Below are positions 7,824-20,407 of a stretch of 64,000 nt of DNA, piece by piece (the stretch's first letter is position 1; the number at the start of each line of letters is the position of its first letter). The translations under genes and the position numbers were made by a program. The notes under the pieces were generated by a model. That model saw only the letters and a list, made by a program, of their open reading frames with translations. It was not told the DNA's origin and made no database searches. The DNA is from Gemmatimonadota bacterium. GTDB taxonomy: Bacteria; Gemmatimonadota; Gemmatimonadetes; Gemmatimonadales; Gemmatimonadaceae. Location of the stretch: the NCBI GenBank assembly GCA_031127075.1, contig JARIFA010000006.1, forward strand, positions 1-64,000, written 5' to 3'.

Positions 7824-8468
7824 GTGAGCCGCGCGCAGGGTCCGCCGCTCGTTCTCGCGACGCGGAGTGCCGGGAAGCTGACGGAGCTGCGTGCGATGGC
7901 CGCGGCGCACGGTCGCGACGTCGTCGACCTGTCGGCGGTCGGCCTCGGGATGGAAGACCCCGCCGAGGAGGTGCTGGAGGTGCACGACACCTTCGAGGCG
8001 AACGCGCGCGCGAAGGCCCGCTGGTTCGCCGATCGGTTGCCGGGGCACCTGGTCGTTGCCGATGACTCCGGACTTGAGGTCGCAGCGCTCGGTGGTGCGC
8101 CCGGGGTCCGGAGCAAGCGCTGGGCGGGGAGCGTCGCCACGGGGGCCGCGTTGTACGCGGAGAACAACGCCGCGCTCCTGCGCGCGTTGGCGGGGCGTAC
8201 CGATCGGTCCGCGCGTTTCGTGACGGTGGTCGTAGCGGTGCAGGGGATGCGCGAGTGGCGTGCTCGCGGTGTCTGTGCGGGGCGGATTCTGGAGGCGCCG
8301 GACGGCATCGAGGGGTTCGGCTACGACCCCCTGTTCTGGAGTGAGGAGCTTGGAGTGTCGTTCGGTCGAGCGGAGCGATCGCTGAAGGCGGAGGTGAGCC
8401 ATCGTGGACGCGCCTTTCGTGCGCTGCTCGAATCGCTCTGGGACATCGAGTTGCCCGCGGTTGGTTGA
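7824..8468 (+). CDS. rdgB: XTP/dITP diphosphatase (RdgB/Ham1 family)
   Basis: Encodes 214 residues from GTG 7824. The enzyme hydrolyses ITP, dITP and XTP to monophosphates, keeping deaminated purines out of nucleic acids. Visible motifs are LATRSAGKLTELRA (the TxNxxK-like nucleotide site at the N-terminus, here TRSAGK), VVADDSGLEVAALGGAPGVRS with the catalytic acidic pair, and GFGYDPLFW plus SHRGRA near the C-terminus. A start further upstream is open but would overlap rph heavily. The stop overlaps a good promoter for the downstream tRNA cluster. Confidence 0.92.
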   Translation: MSRAQGPPLVLATRSAGKLTELRAMAAAHGRDVVDLSAVGLGMEDPAEEVLEVHDTFEANARAKARWFADRLPGHLVVADDSGLEVAALGGAPGVRSKRWAGSVATGAALYAENNAALLRALAGRTDRSARFVTVVVAVQGMREWRARGVCAGRILEAPDGIEGFGYDPLFWSEELGVSFGRAERSLKAEVSHRGRAFRALLESLWDIELPAVG

Positions 8469-8493
8469 CCTGTTCCGAGTGTCTCACTATGAT
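8465..8493 (+). promoter_or_regulatory. Promoter of the tRNA cluster
   Basis: TTGACC (8465-8470), a 17-base spacer and TATGAT (8488-8493) make a strong sigma-70-type match. The predicted start near 8500 is only a few bases before tRNA-Pro at 8504. Confidence 0.7.
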
Positions 8494-8503
8494 TGAGGGC
8501 TCA

Positions 8504-8577
8504 CGGGGCGTAGCGTAGCCCGGTATCGCGCCTGCTTTGGGAGCAGGAGGTCGCCGGTTCGAATCCGGCCGCCCCGA
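8504..8577 (+). tRNA. tRNA-Pro(UGG)
   Basis: Acceptor arms CGGGGCG (8504-8510) and CGCCCCG (8570-8576) pair fully. The anticodon stem CCTGC/GCAGG encloses TTTGGGA with anticodon TGG at 8538-8540. The T loop is GGTTCGAATCC. CCA is not encoded. Confidence 0.96.
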
Positions 8578-8611
8578 TCGGTCGTGCCGGAGCGCAGCTG
8601 CAGTGGGTGAA

Positions 8612-8685
8612 GCGCCAGTAGCTCAGTTGGATAGAGCAACAGCCTTCTAAGCTGTGGGTCGGGGGTTCGATTCCCTCCTGGCGCG
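8612..8685 (+). tRNA. tRNA-Arg(UCU)
   Basis: Acceptor arms GCGCCAG (8612-8618) and CTGGCGC (8678-8684) pair fully. The anticodon stem ACAGC/GCTGT encloses CTTCTAA with anticodon TCT at 8646-8648. CCA is not encoded. Confidence 0.96.
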
Positions 8686-8726
8686 CCTAGTGTTGGGTGG
8701 GAAGGTGCGGGACTGCTGGACCGTAG

Positions 8727-8799
8727 GCGCCGTTAGCTCAATTGGCAGAGCAAGTGACTCTTAATCACTAGGTTGTAGGTTCGATTCCTACACGGCGCA
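8727..8799 (+). tRNA. tRNA-Lys(CUU)
   Basis: Acceptor arms GCGCCGT (8727-8733) and ACGGCGC (8792-8798) pair fully. The anticodon stem AGTGA/TCACT encloses CTCTTAA with anticodon CTT at 8760-8762. CCA is not encoded. It is the last tRNA before the rRNA operon. Confidence 0.96.
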
Positions 8800-8924
8800 C
8801 TCGCAGGGTAACTGATCTCTGATGGCAGGGTGGGCGCGGGGGTTGCGGCAGGCGATGCAGCCCGCTATTCTCGACAGTCTTGCCCGGTTTGTATCGGCGG
8901 GGAAGCGGTTGGGCGGCTCTCGTG

Positions 8925-8973
8925 AAAATTTTTATCGAGACCCCTTGACCAGGCTTGATGAATTCGTTACTCT
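8925..8973 (+). promoter_or_regulatory. rRNA operon promoter with UP-like element
   Basis: An A/T run (8925-8935) sits just upstream of TTGACC (8945-8950), followed by a 17-base spacer and TACTCT (8968-8973). This is the layout of a strong rRNA promoter with an UP element. The predicted start lies near 8980, giving a leader of about 200 nt before the 16S. The rest of the gap (8800-8924) shows no gene or clear signal. Confidence 0.62.
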
Positions 8974-9020
8974 GATGGGCTGGCGCGGAAACGCTGCCGA
9001 GCAACTGGTTGATTGAAAAT

Positions 9021-9046
9021 CGAATCGAGAGAGATCGCAAAGTGTG
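9021..9046 (+). other. 5' arm of pre-16S rRNA processing stem
   Basis: Bases 9021-9033 (CGAATCGAGAGAG) are the exact reverse complement of 10776-10788, and TCGC at 9035-9038 pairs with GCGA at 10772-10775, leaving one bulged A. GTGTG at 9042-9046 can pair with CACAC just inside the other arm. The two arms flank the 16S gene, so this is very likely the long stem cleaved by RNase III. Confidence 0.8.
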
Positions 9047-9117
9047 CGAGGCGAACTTTTTGATCCTGTGTCCCGTTCGGGGGCCAGGGGAGAGTTTAGA
9101 CCTGAACAATTTTGTGA

Positions 9118-9164
9118 TTCCGAATAACGCTGTCATGCGATGACAGCGTGACAGCGATTCGGAA
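9118..9164 (+). repeat. Nested inverted repeat in the 16S leader
   Basis: TTCCGAAT (9118-9125) pairs with ATTCGGAA (9157-9164). Inside it CGCTGTCA (9128-9135) pairs with TGACAGCG (9141-9148), and TGACAGCG is then repeated directly at 9149-9156. The second copy could compete for the same partner, so two alternative hairpins are possible. It ends about 16 bases before the 16S start. Confidence 0.7.
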
Positions 9165-9179
9165 GAGCCTGTTGAATTC

Positions 9180-10703
<1,524 letters not shown>

Positions 10704-10765
10704 ACGGAGCAGCGAGTAGGCCACTTCGGTGGTACGAAAGCGCTACCGGTTTGTCGCTCGTCTCA

Positions 10766-10788
10766 CACACGGCGACTCTCTCGATTCG
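10766..10788 (+). other. 3' arm of pre-16S rRNA processing stem
   Basis: GCGA (10772-10775) and CTCTCTCGATTCG (10776-10788) are complementary to 9021-9038 upstream of the 16S, with CACAC at 10766-10770 extending the pairing. See the 5' arm entry. Confidence 0.8.
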
Positions 10789-10839
10789 TTCTTTGGCACC
10801 GGCTGGTGGCTTTCAGGCCGCCGGGTCGGTCCGCTGTTT

Positions 10840-10865
10840 GACAACGGAAGATGGTAGTGTTCGTG
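10840..10865 (+). other. 5' arm of pre-23S rRNA processing stem
   Basis: GACAACGG (10840-10847) pairs with CCGTTGTC (14016-14023), and the 16 bases 10850-10865 are the exact reverse complement of 13999-14014. Only a small AA/A internal loop interrupts the 24 base pairs. The arms lie about 110 bases before and 73 bases after the 23S, as expected for an RNase III processing stem. Confidence 0.85.
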
Positions 10866-10974
10866 GGATAACGAATCACACTAGTGACATGATTTCGACG
10901 AACGGCTCGCAAGAGCCACACCGATATCTGATCACTCGTTGTAGATCGCGCGTGCTCTGCTGGATTACATGTTG

Positions 10975-13926
<2,952 letters not shown>

Positions 13927-13998
13927 CTCCCCCTTTCTTCTTGAGAGGGGCTGGAAAACCAACCGCAGAGCTTCGCACGATCTAATCGATCGTTTGCA

Positions 13999-14023
13999 CA
14001 CGAACACTACCATCACCGTTGTC
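13999..14023 (+). other. 3' arm of pre-23S rRNA processing stem
   Basis: Complementary to 10840-10865: 16 consecutive pairs (13999-14014) plus 8 more (14016-14023). It lies in the 23S-5S spacer, which otherwise shows no gene. Confidence 0.85.
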
Positions 14024-14031
14024 GTCTTTTC

Positions 14032-14147
14032 GCTGGCGACTAGAGCGTAGGGGCCACACTCGTTCCCATCCCGAACACGATCGTTAAGCCCTACAGCGCC
14101 GATGGTACTCCGACCGAGAGGTCGCGGGAGAGTAGGCCGTCGCCGGC
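14032..14147 (+). rRNA. 5S ribosomal RNA
   Basis: The ends GCTGGCGAC (14032-14040) and GTCGCCGGC (14139-14147) form the terminal helix. Inside are the 5S-typical CCCATCCCGAACACGA block and the GATGGTACTC...GGGAGAGTAGG region. Length is about 116 nt; the exact ends may differ by 1-3 bases. Confidence 0.93.
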
Positions 14148-14157
14148 ACCCCCTTGG

Positions 14158-14195
14158 AAGCGCCCCAGTCTCCAGACTGGGGCGCTTTCGTTTTT
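14158..14195 (+). terminator. Rho-independent terminator of the rRNA operon
   Basis: A perfect 14-base inverted repeat (14158-14171 with 14174-14187) is followed by TCGTTTTT. It lies 10 bases after the 5S and 17 bases before era. Confidence 0.92.
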
Positions 14196-14212
14196 CCGCT
14201 ATCTTTCATCAT

Positions 14213-15100
14213 ATGTCGCGGGCTGGCTTCGTCACCCTCGTGGGCCGCCCCAATGGGGGGAAGTCCACTCTTCTGAATCATCTCGTCGGGACGAAGCTCG
14301 CCATCGTCTCGCCGAAGCCACAATCCACGCGGGATCGCGTCGTCGGCATTCTCATCCACGCCGACACGCAAATGGTGCTGTTCGACACGCCGGGCCTCCT
14401 CGAGCCACGGTACGACTTGCATCGCTCGATGCGGCGGGCGGCACACGAGGCTATCGCCGAGGCCGATCTCATCCTCCACCTCGTCGATGGGCTTTCCGAC
14501 CCAACCCAGCGCGAGGCGCTTGCTGCGCTCGCTGGCCTCACGGCTTCGCCGAAGGCTGAGGTACTCACCGTGGTCACCAAGGCCGATCAGCTCTCGGCGA
14601 CCCAGCGCGAGCGGTGGCAGTCCGAGGGACCCAATACCCAACTCATTTCTGCGGCGACGGGGGAGGGGATCAGCCTGCTCCTCAATGCGATCGCGGCTCG
14701 GCTGCCCGTTTCGCCCTTCCTCTATCCTGAGGACGACGTCTCCACCCAGCAGACGCGGTTCTTCGCGTCGGAGTTCGTCCGCGAGGCGGTGTTCGAACAG
14801 CTTGAGGACGAGGTGCCGTACGGCGTCGCCGTTGAGATCGAGGAATTCCGTGAGGAGCGCACTCCCGTCTACATCCGCGCCGTGATGCACGTGGAGCGCG
14901 ACAGTCAGAAGCGCATCCTGATCGGGAGTGGGGGGAGTCGCATCCGGGCGATCGGGCAGGCGGCGCGCCCACGGATCGAGGCGCTGATCGACCGTCCCGT
15001 CTATCTTGACCTCTGGGTGAAGGTGCTCACAAACTGGCGACGGAACCCGGTGGCCCTCCGCAGGCTCGGCTATCAACTCCCCGAGGAGGCTGATCGATGA
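14213..15100 (+). CDS. era: GTPase Era
   Basis: Encodes 295 residues. Era is a membrane-associated GTPase that binds the 3' end of 16S rRNA and checks 30S subunit maturation. The G1 loop is GRPNGGKS (residues 11-18), with G where most Era proteins have V but still fitting GxxxxGKS. The Era-typical switch with QSTRDRVVG, the DTPG G3 motif (58-61) and a TKAD G4 motif follow; the C-terminal KH domain has RILIGSGGSRIRAIG. The ATG at 14213 follows the rRNA terminator directly. A TATCTT box ends 7 bases before it, suggesting its own leaderless promoter. Its stop overlaps the next start (ATGA). Confidence 0.95.
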   Translation: MSRAGFVTLVGRPNGGKSTLLNHLVGTKLAIVSPKPQSTRDRVVGILIHADTQMVLFDTPGLLEPRYDLHRSMRRAAHEAIAEADLILHLVDGLSDPTQREALAALAGLTASPKAEVLTVVTKADQLSATQRERWQSEGPNTQLISAATGEGISLLLNAIAARLPVSPFLYPEDDVSTQQTRFFASEFVREAVFEQLEDEVPYGVAVEIEEFREERTPVYIRAVMHVERDSQKRILIGSGGSRIRAIGQAARPRIEALIDRPVYLDLWVKVLTNWRRNPVALRRLGYQLPEEADR

Positions 15101-15273
15101 CGATACCGGAAACGATTCGACAGATTCTTGTCTGCCCGCGGTGCCATGGGGTACTGACCGATGAGACTAGTCCCGCCGGCGTCGTCGGATTGGCGTGTGC
15201 CGCGTGTCGTGTCGTGTATCCGGTGCGGGGTGGCATTCCCGTGCTGCTCGTCGATCAGGCCCAGCCTCGGTGA
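15097..15273 (+). CDS. Small zinc-ribbon protein, Trm112/UPF0434 (YcaR-like)
   Basis: A 58-residue gene overlapping the era stop as ATGA. The sequence has the family layout: ILVCPRC near residues 11-16, a second CAAC at about 34-37, then VVYPVRGGIPVLL, which is the hallmark C-terminal segment of Trm112-like proteins. In eukaryotes and archaea Trm112 is an activating partner of methyltransferases; the bacterial role is not settled. The four cysteines (CxxC twice) suggest a bound zinc. Its place between era and prfB suggests a link to translation, but that is inference. Confidence 0.85.
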   Translation: MTIPETIRQILVCPRCHGVLTDETSPAGVVGLACAACRVVYPVRGGIPVLLVDQAQPR

Positions 15274-15280
15274 TCCACGG

Positions 15281-15691
15281 ATGACATCGGTGCTCACCGC
15301 CGTCTGCCCGGAGTGCCAGGCGATCTATCGGATCGACCCGAGTCGTGTGCCGGCGAGCGGCCTCCGCGCCCGATGCACGACCTGTGGTGCGGTGATGGCC
15401 ATCGGACTCCCCGCTGGGCCGATGGAGTGGACGGCCAGGCCAGTGGACCCGGCGGTACTTGCCGCCTCCGATGCGGCCGCCGCGTGGGATTGGTTCGCCG
15501 ATGAGCGGTCCGGAGGGGCGATGCCGGCCCCGGCAGATGATCCGTGGGATGGTGTCTGGGGGGAGACGACGTCAGCGTCGGCAACACCATCGGCATCGCG
15601 CCTTGACGTGCCGGACGCGCACGGTGCTCCCCGTGGTCCCGGCTCGGGCCGCCCCCTCCCGCCCGCAATCGCACGTCGTCCTCGAGACTGA
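15281..15691 (+). CDS. MJ0042-type zinc-ribbon protein of unknown function
   Basis: Encodes 136 residues. The N-terminal 40 residues form an MJ0042/zinc_ribbon_5-like domain: VCPECQAIYRIDPSRVP, then RARCTTCGAVM, giving two CxxC pairs. The rest is low-complexity, rich in Ala, Pro, Asp and Gly, with no recognisable domain or membrane segment. Such ribbons are often found at the N-terminus of longer exported proteins in delta-proteobacteria and relatives; here the gene ends without one. It starts 7 bases after the previous gene. Confidence 0.75.
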   Translation: MTSVLTAVCPECQAIYRIDPSRVPASGLRARCTTCGAVMAIGLPAGPMEWTARPVDPAVLAASDAAAAWDWFADERSGGAMPAPADDPWDGVWGETTSASATPSASRLDVPDAHGAPRGPGSGRPLPPAIARRPRD

Positions 15692-15751
15692 TCGCCCCGG
15701 CCAGGTGCACCGTCGGTGCCGTCGGGGGGCGTGATCCGGTATCTTTCGCGG

Positions 15752-16868
15752 ATGGCCGACCACGAATCGCAGCAGTCTCTCCGTCACGACCGAGCCCGTC
15801 TGGACGAGCTCCGGAGGTTCCTTTGACCTCGACCGCAAGCGGGAGCGACTGACCGCCCTCGAGGGGGATATGGCGGACCCTGGCTTCTGGAACGCACAGG
15901 AGCGGGCGCGCGAGGTGGTCCAAGAGGTCAAGGTGCTGAAGAACTGGATCGAGCCGTTCGATCGTCTCGATGGCCGGGTGGCCGGCGGGCTCGAGCTCGC
16001 CGAGCTCCTTGCGCTCGACCCCGACCCGGAGATGACGGCGGAGCTCGCGCGTGAGGCGGAGTCGATCCGCGAGGCGACCGATGCCTATCGGCTCCGCTCT
16101 TTGCTGCAGGGCCGTGACGATTTCCGGGACGCGCAGGTCGAGATCAGCGCGGGCGCCGGTGGCACCGAAGCCCAAGACTGGGCGCAGATGCTCATGCGGA
16201 TGTACACGCGCTGGGCCGAGCGGAAAGGGTTCGGCGTGGAGATCCTCGACCTGTCGGATGGGGAAGAGGCGGGGATCAAGGGTGCCGTCCTTGAGGTGAA
16301 AGGGGAGTACGCCTTCGGCTTCCTTCGTCCCGAGACGGGCGTCCATCGACTCGTTCGCATCTCGCCGTTCGACTCGCAGGCGCGTCGGCACACGAGCTTC
16401 GCCTCGGTGTTCGTGTATCCGGTGGTAAACGAGGAGATCAACATCGAGATCCGGGACGAGGACCTGCGCATCGACGTCTATCGCGCCTCGGGTGCGGGTG
16501 GGCAGCACGTCAACAAGACGAGCTCCGCCGTCCGCATCACCCACCTCCCCAGCGGCGTGGTGGTAGCCTCGCAGCAGGAGCGGTCGCAGTTCAAGAACAA
16601 GGCGACGGCGATGAAGATGTTGAAGAACCGCCTGTACAACCTTGAGGCGGAAAAGCAGGCGGCGGCGAAGGCGGCGCTCGATGCGACCAAGGCCGATGTG
16701 TCCTTCGGGAGCCAGATCCGCAGCTACGTCTTCCAGCCGTACACGATGGTCAACGACCACCGCACCGAGTTGAAGATCACCGACGTCCAGAAGGTGATGG
16801 ACGGCGCGATCGATCCGTTCATCGAGGCGTATCTCAAGCAGACCGGCGCGCCGACGGAGGTCGCGTGA
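15752..16868 (+). CDS. prfB: Peptide chain release factor 2, made by programmed +1 frameshift
   Basis: Translation starts at ATG 15752 and reads 24 codons to an in-frame UGA at 15824-15826; a +1 shift at CUU continues from GAC at 15825 to 16868. The merged product has 371 residues (E. coli RF2 has 365). The numbering supports this: the stop-codon recognition tripeptide SPF falls at 204-206 and the catalytic GGQ at 249-251, almost the E. coli positions. RF2 releases peptides at UGA and UAA. Reading only the downstream frame would truncate the N-terminus. A TATCTT box ends 6 bases before the ATG. lysS follows, as in E. coli. Confidence 0.95.
15813..15827 (+). promoter_or_regulatory. prfB +1 frameshift site
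   Basis: GGAGG (15813-15817) acts as an internal Shine-Dalgarno, then TTC, then the slippery CTT TGA C (15821-15827). This is the classic RF2 autoregulatory signal: low RF2 lets the ribosome pause at UGA and slip by +1. Confidence 0.93.
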
Positions 16869-16908
16869 CGTCGGCCGGGACGCCGTACCCCGCCGCCAGG
16901 GAGGCTGC

Positions 16909-18426
16909 ATGATGGATGACCTGAACTTCCTGCTGCGAGCGCGGCACGAGAAGCTCGCGGCGCTCGTCGCCGCGGGCGAGACGCCGTTCGCCTACCGATA
17001 CGATCGCTCCCACGGCTGCGGCACCGCGGCGGGGCTCCTCGGCGACGCGGCGGAGGGGCCGGCCGTTCAGCTCGCGGGCCGGATCGTCGCCTGGCGTGGG
17101 CACGGGAAGACGGTCTTCGCGCACCTCGCGGACGACGAGGGGCGGATCCAGCTCTACTTCCGCCAGGACCAGCTGGGGGACCGCTTCGCGATCCTCGCAT
17201 CGTTCGACCTCGGCGACATCATCGGCGTCTCGGGTCCGCTCTTCCGCACACGGACGGGTGAGGTCACGGTCAAGGTCGAATCGGTGACGATGCTCGCCAA
17301 GTCGCTGCGGCCACTCCCGTTCGGCAAGGAGGAGGTAGTCGAGGGCCGTCCCGTGCGTCACTCCGGTTTCGCCGACGGCGAGCAGCGGTCGCGGCAGCGC
17401 TATGCGGACCTCGCGGTGCATCCCGAGGTGCGACGGCATTTCGCGGCGCGGTCGCGGATGACGACGGCGATCCGCCGGTCGCTCGACGAGCTCGGGTACC
17501 TGGAAGTGGAGACCCCCGTCCTGCAGCCGCTCTACGGCGGCGCGGCGGCGCGGCCGTTCACGACGCATCACAACGCGCTCGATATGCCGCTCTTTCTGCG
17601 CATCGCGGACGAGCTCTACCTGAAGCGCCTCGTGGTGGGCGGTTTCGACCGCGTGTACGAAATCGGGCACGATTTCCGGAACGAGGGCATCGACCGGACG
17701 CACAATCCGGAATTCACGATGCTGGAGTTCTACGAGGCCTACGCCGATTACACGGTGATGATGGGTCGGGTCGAGCAGCTGCTCGTCACCGCCGCCGAGG
17801 CGGTGCGGGGAGTACTCGGGGACGGCGAGCGGGTGCGGCCGGATGGCGAGGCGGCGTCCGCCATCCCGGCCTTCGTGACGCCATTTCCGCGGATCGAGTG
17901 GTTGCCGTCGCTGTCGGCAGCGCTCGGGGTCGCGGACGTCACGGCCCTGTCGGATGCGGAGCTGCGGCGCGCGGCGGAGCGGGCGGGGGTGCACGACGTC
18001 GCCCGTCTCTCACGTCCGAAGCTGATGGACGAGCTCTTCCAGCACCACGTCGAGTCGCGGATCGACGCGCCAACCTTCGTCGTCGACTATCCGGTCGAGC
18101 TCTCGCCGCTCGCGAAGCCGCATCGGACGACGCCTGGCTTGACGGAACGCTTCGAGCTCTTCGCGAAGGGAAAGGAGATCGCCAACGCGTTCTCCGAACT
18201 CAACGACCCGATTGATCAGCGCGCCCGGTTCGAGGCGCAGGCGCGGCTCAAGGCGGCGGGGGACGATGAGGCCACCGGTGTCGACGAGGACTATCTCCGC
18301 GCGATGGAGTATGGGATGCCGCCGATGGGCGGCGTCGGGATCGGACTCGACCGGTTGTTCATGTACCTCACGGACACTCCGCACATCCGTGACGTCATCC
18401 TCTTTCCGCTGATGCGACCGGAATGA
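16909..18426 (+). CDS. lysS: Lysyl-tRNA synthetase, class II
   Basis: Encodes 505 residues. The order is an N-terminal OB-fold anticodon-binding domain (about 55-150) and a class II catalytic domain: motif 1 near the ...[17 protein letters not shown] segment, motif 2 with [26 protein letters not shown], and motif 3 with [11 protein letters not shown] near the C-terminus. It charges tRNA-Lys with lysine in the cytoplasm. AGGGAGG lies 4 bases before the first ATG (16909) and 7 before the second (16912), so the second may be the true start. The stop overlaps the next start (ATGA). Confidence 0.96.
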   Translation: MMDDLNFLLRARHEKLAALVAAGETPFAYRYDRSHGCGTAAGLLGDAAEGPAVQLAGRIVAWRGHGKTVFAHLADDEGRIQLYFRQDQLGDRFAILASFDLGDIIGVSGPLFRTRTGEVTVKVESVTMLAKSLRPLPFGKEEVVEGRPVRHSGFADGEQRSRQRYADLAVHPEVRRHFAARSRMTTAIRRSLDELGYLEVETPVLQPLYGGAAARPFTTHHNALDMPLFLRIADELYLKRLVVGGFDRVYEIGHDFRNEGIDRTHNPEFTMLEFYEAYADYTVMMGRVEQLLVTAAEAVRGVLGDGERVRPDGEAASAIPAFVTPFPRIEWLPSLSAALGVADVTALSDAELRRAAERAGVHDVARLSRPKLMDELFQHHVESRIDAPTFVVDYPVELSPLAKPHRTTPGLTERFELFAKGKEIANAFSELNDPIDQRARFEAQARLKAAGDDEATGVDEDYLRAMEYGMPPMGGVGIGLDRLFMYLTDTPHIRDVILFPLMRPE

Positions 18427-19682
18427 CCGGGACGCGTCGTCTCGAGCTGGCCATCGCGTGGCGGTATCTACGGAGCCGCCGGCGGAGTCGGCTGCTGTCG
18501 TTCCTGAGTGCGATCGCGGTGGCGGGGGTGGTGGTCGGGGTGAGCGCGCTCCTCCTCATCATGGGGGTGATGAACGGGTTGCAGACGGATCTGCGGGAGA
18601 AGATCCTGACCGGCAGTCCCGACGTGCGGGTGCTCACCTACGGCGATGGCCTGCGGATGGACGACTGGCGTGCGGCGGCGGCGCGGGTGGACTCGCTGCC
18701 GGGTGTGGTAGCCGTCGCGCCCTTCGTCATCCATCAGGGGCTCGCGACGACGACCAGCACCTACACCGAGGCGGTGACGGTGGCGGGGATCGCCCCCGGC
18801 GACTCGGGCTCGTCGCAGGTGACCACGATCCGGGATCACGCCCGCACGGGGGACTTCTTGTTCCGTGGTGCGCAGGGGGCGGGCCGAGGGGCCGTGGTCG
18901 GTGCGCTGCTGGCGGAGCGGCTCGGGGCGTACCCGGGCACCACGATCTCGCTCGTGACCGCCTCCGGCGGCGCGCTGAACCCGGTGCTCGGCGGGCTGGT
19001 CCCGTCGTTCGCGACGTTCGAGGTGACGGGCGTCTTCGAGACCGGGATGTACGTCTATGACAACGGCTACGTGTTCGTCGACCTCCCCGCGGCGCAGGCG
19101 TTCGCGGGGCTCGATACCGCGGTGACGGGGCTCGAGGTGCGGACGACGGATCGCTGGGCGGCGCCGGCGGTCGCATCGACGATCGACAGTGTGCTCGGGT
19201 ATCCCTACCGCACGGTCGATTGGCGCCAGCAGAACCAGGATCTCTTCAAGGCGCTGAGCCTCGAGAAGCTCGGGATGGGGATTGTGCTGACGCTGATCAT
19301 CATGGTGGCGGCGTTCAACATCGTGAGCACGCTCACGATGGTGGTGCGGGACAAGGCGCGCGAGATCGGGATCCTCCGGGCGATGGGCCTCCGCGCCGAC
19401 GCGATCCGTCGGATCTTCCTGTTGCAGGGCCTCTTCATCGGTGGCGTCGGCACGGCGGGGGGCGTCCTGCTCGGGGTCGGCCTCGGGTGGACGGTGGACA
19501 CGTATCGGCTGATTCCCCTCGAGGCCAAGGTGTATTTCATCGACCATCTGCCGATTCGGCTCGCGGCCGGCGATGTGCTGCTCGTCGTGGCGGTGAGCGT
19601 GCTGGTGTCGGTGCTGGCGACGCTGCACCCCGCGCGCGCGGCGGCGCGGCTGATGCCGGTCGAGGCGATCCGCGGCGTATGA
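18423..19682 (+). CDS. lolC: Lipoprotein-releasing ABC transporter permease (LolC/LolE family)
   Basis: Encodes 419 residues. The architecture is that of LolC/LolE: one N-terminal membrane helix (about 24-48), a large periplasmic MacB-like domain, and three C-terminal helices of the FtsX domain (about 285-310, 335-360 and 380-405). The N-terminal [13 protein letters not shown] motif and [21 protein letters not shown] are typical. With LolD it would extract lipoproteins from the inner membrane for delivery to the outer membrane. Only one permease gene is present, so it may function as a homodimer (LolF-like), but this is inference. Coupled to lolD by ATGA overlap. Confidence 0.88.
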   Translation: MTGTRRLELAIAWRYLRSRRRSRLLSFLSAIAVAGVVVGVSALLLIMGVMNGLQTDLREKILTGSPDVRVLTYGDGLRMDDWRAAAARVDSLPGVVAVAPFVIHQGLATTTSTYTEAVTVAGIAPGDSGSSQVTTIRDHARTGDFLFRGAQGAGRGAVVGALLAERLGAYPGTTISLVTASGGALNPVLGGLVPSFATFEVTGVFETGMYVYDNGYVFVDLPAAQAFAGLDTAVTGLEVRTTDRWAAPAVASTIDSVLGYPYRTVDWRQQNQDLFKALSLEKLGMGIVLTLIIMVAAFNIVSTLTMVVRDKAREIGILRAMGLRADAIRRIFLLQGLFIGGVGTAGGVLLGVGLGWTVDTYRLIPLEAKVYFIDHLPIRLAAGDVLLVVAVSVLVSVLATLHPARAAARLMPVEAIRGV

Positions 19683-20407
19683 CATCACCTCTCGCTCCAT
19701 CGTCATCGCGCCCCGACGAGCCCGTGCTCGAGGCGCAGGGGGTCGTCCGCGAGTATCGCGGCGGTGATGGCGCGGTCCTCCGGGTGCTGGCGGGGGTCGA
19801 CCTCTCGGTCCGCGCGGGGGAGATGGTGGCGATCGTCGGGGCGAGCGGGGCGGGGAAGAGCACGCTGTTGCAGGTCCTCGGCGCGTTGGATTCGGCGACG
19901 GCGGGGACGGTGCGGATCGGTGGGCGCGAAGTGCCCGCGTCGGATGACATCGCGATGGCCGCGCTCCGGAATCGCGCCGTCGGTTTCGTCTTCCAGTTCC
20001 ATCATCTGCTGGCGGAGTTCAGCGCGGTGGAGAACGTGGCGATGCCGTTGTTGATCTCCGGGCGCGCGCCCGCGGCGGCTCAGGCTCGCGCGACGGCGCT
20101 CTTGGCGCAGGTGGGGCTCGCCGCCCGCACCGCGCACCGGCCGGGCGAGCTCTCGGGCGGCGAACAGCAGCGGGTCGCCGTGGCTCGTGCGCTCGCAGCC
20201 GACCCGGCGGTCCTGCTCGCGGACGAGCCTTCGGGGAATCTGGACCATCAGACCGCGGAGCAGTTGCACGAGATGCTCGCCGCGCTGGTGGCGGGGTCCG
20301 GGCTCGCGCTGGTGGTGGTGACCCATAACGCTTCGCTGGCGGCGCGTGCGCACCGCGTGCTGGTGCTCGAGGACGGTGTGCTCCGACCGATGCCGGAGAC
20401 GGCCTGA
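19679..20407 (+). CDS. lolD: Lipoprotein-releasing ABC transporter ATP-binding protein
   Basis: Encodes 242 residues. Walker A is GASGAGKST (54-62), the ABC signature is LSGGEQQ (from 158), and Walker B is LLADE (179-183) followed by PSGNLD, the LolD/MacB-type D-loop. The partner is the permease just upstream, which it overlaps by four bases. The first 12 or so residues look like an unstructured leader before the ABC domain. mcsA begins at its stop codon (TGATG). Confidence 0.92.
   Translation: MTSPLAPSSSRPDEPVLEAQGVVREYRGGDGAVLRVLAGVDLSVRAGEMVAIVGASGAGKSTLLQVLGALDSATAGTVRIGGREVPASDDIAMAALRNRAVGFVFQFHHLLAEFSAVENVAMPLLISGRAPAAAQARATALLAQVGLAARTAHRPGELSGGEQQRVAVARALAADPAVLLADEPSGNLDHQTAEQLHEMLAALVAGSGLALVVVTHNASLAARAHRVLVLEDGVLRPMPETA

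Larger units (their letters stand above)
10704..10974 (+). other. 16S-23S internal transcribed spacer without tRNA genes
   Basis: This spacer of about 271 bases contains no recognisable tRNA-Ile or tRNA-Ala. It holds a hairpin with a TTCG tetraloop near 10720-10735, the 3' arm of the 16S processing stem, a boxA-like element around 10786-10797 (CGTTCTTTGGCA, weak match), and the 5' arm of the 23S processing stem. Confidence 0.75.

Noticed and set aside
14213-14260. Era with a broken P-loop
   Set aside because: GRPNGGKS still fits GxxxxGKS; only the usual V is replaced by G, so I treat it as functional.
15870-16868. prfB as a shorter protein or pseudogene interrupted by UGA
   Set aside because: The GGAGG...CTTTGAC signal and the final SPF/GGQ numbering show programmed frameshifting, not a mutation.
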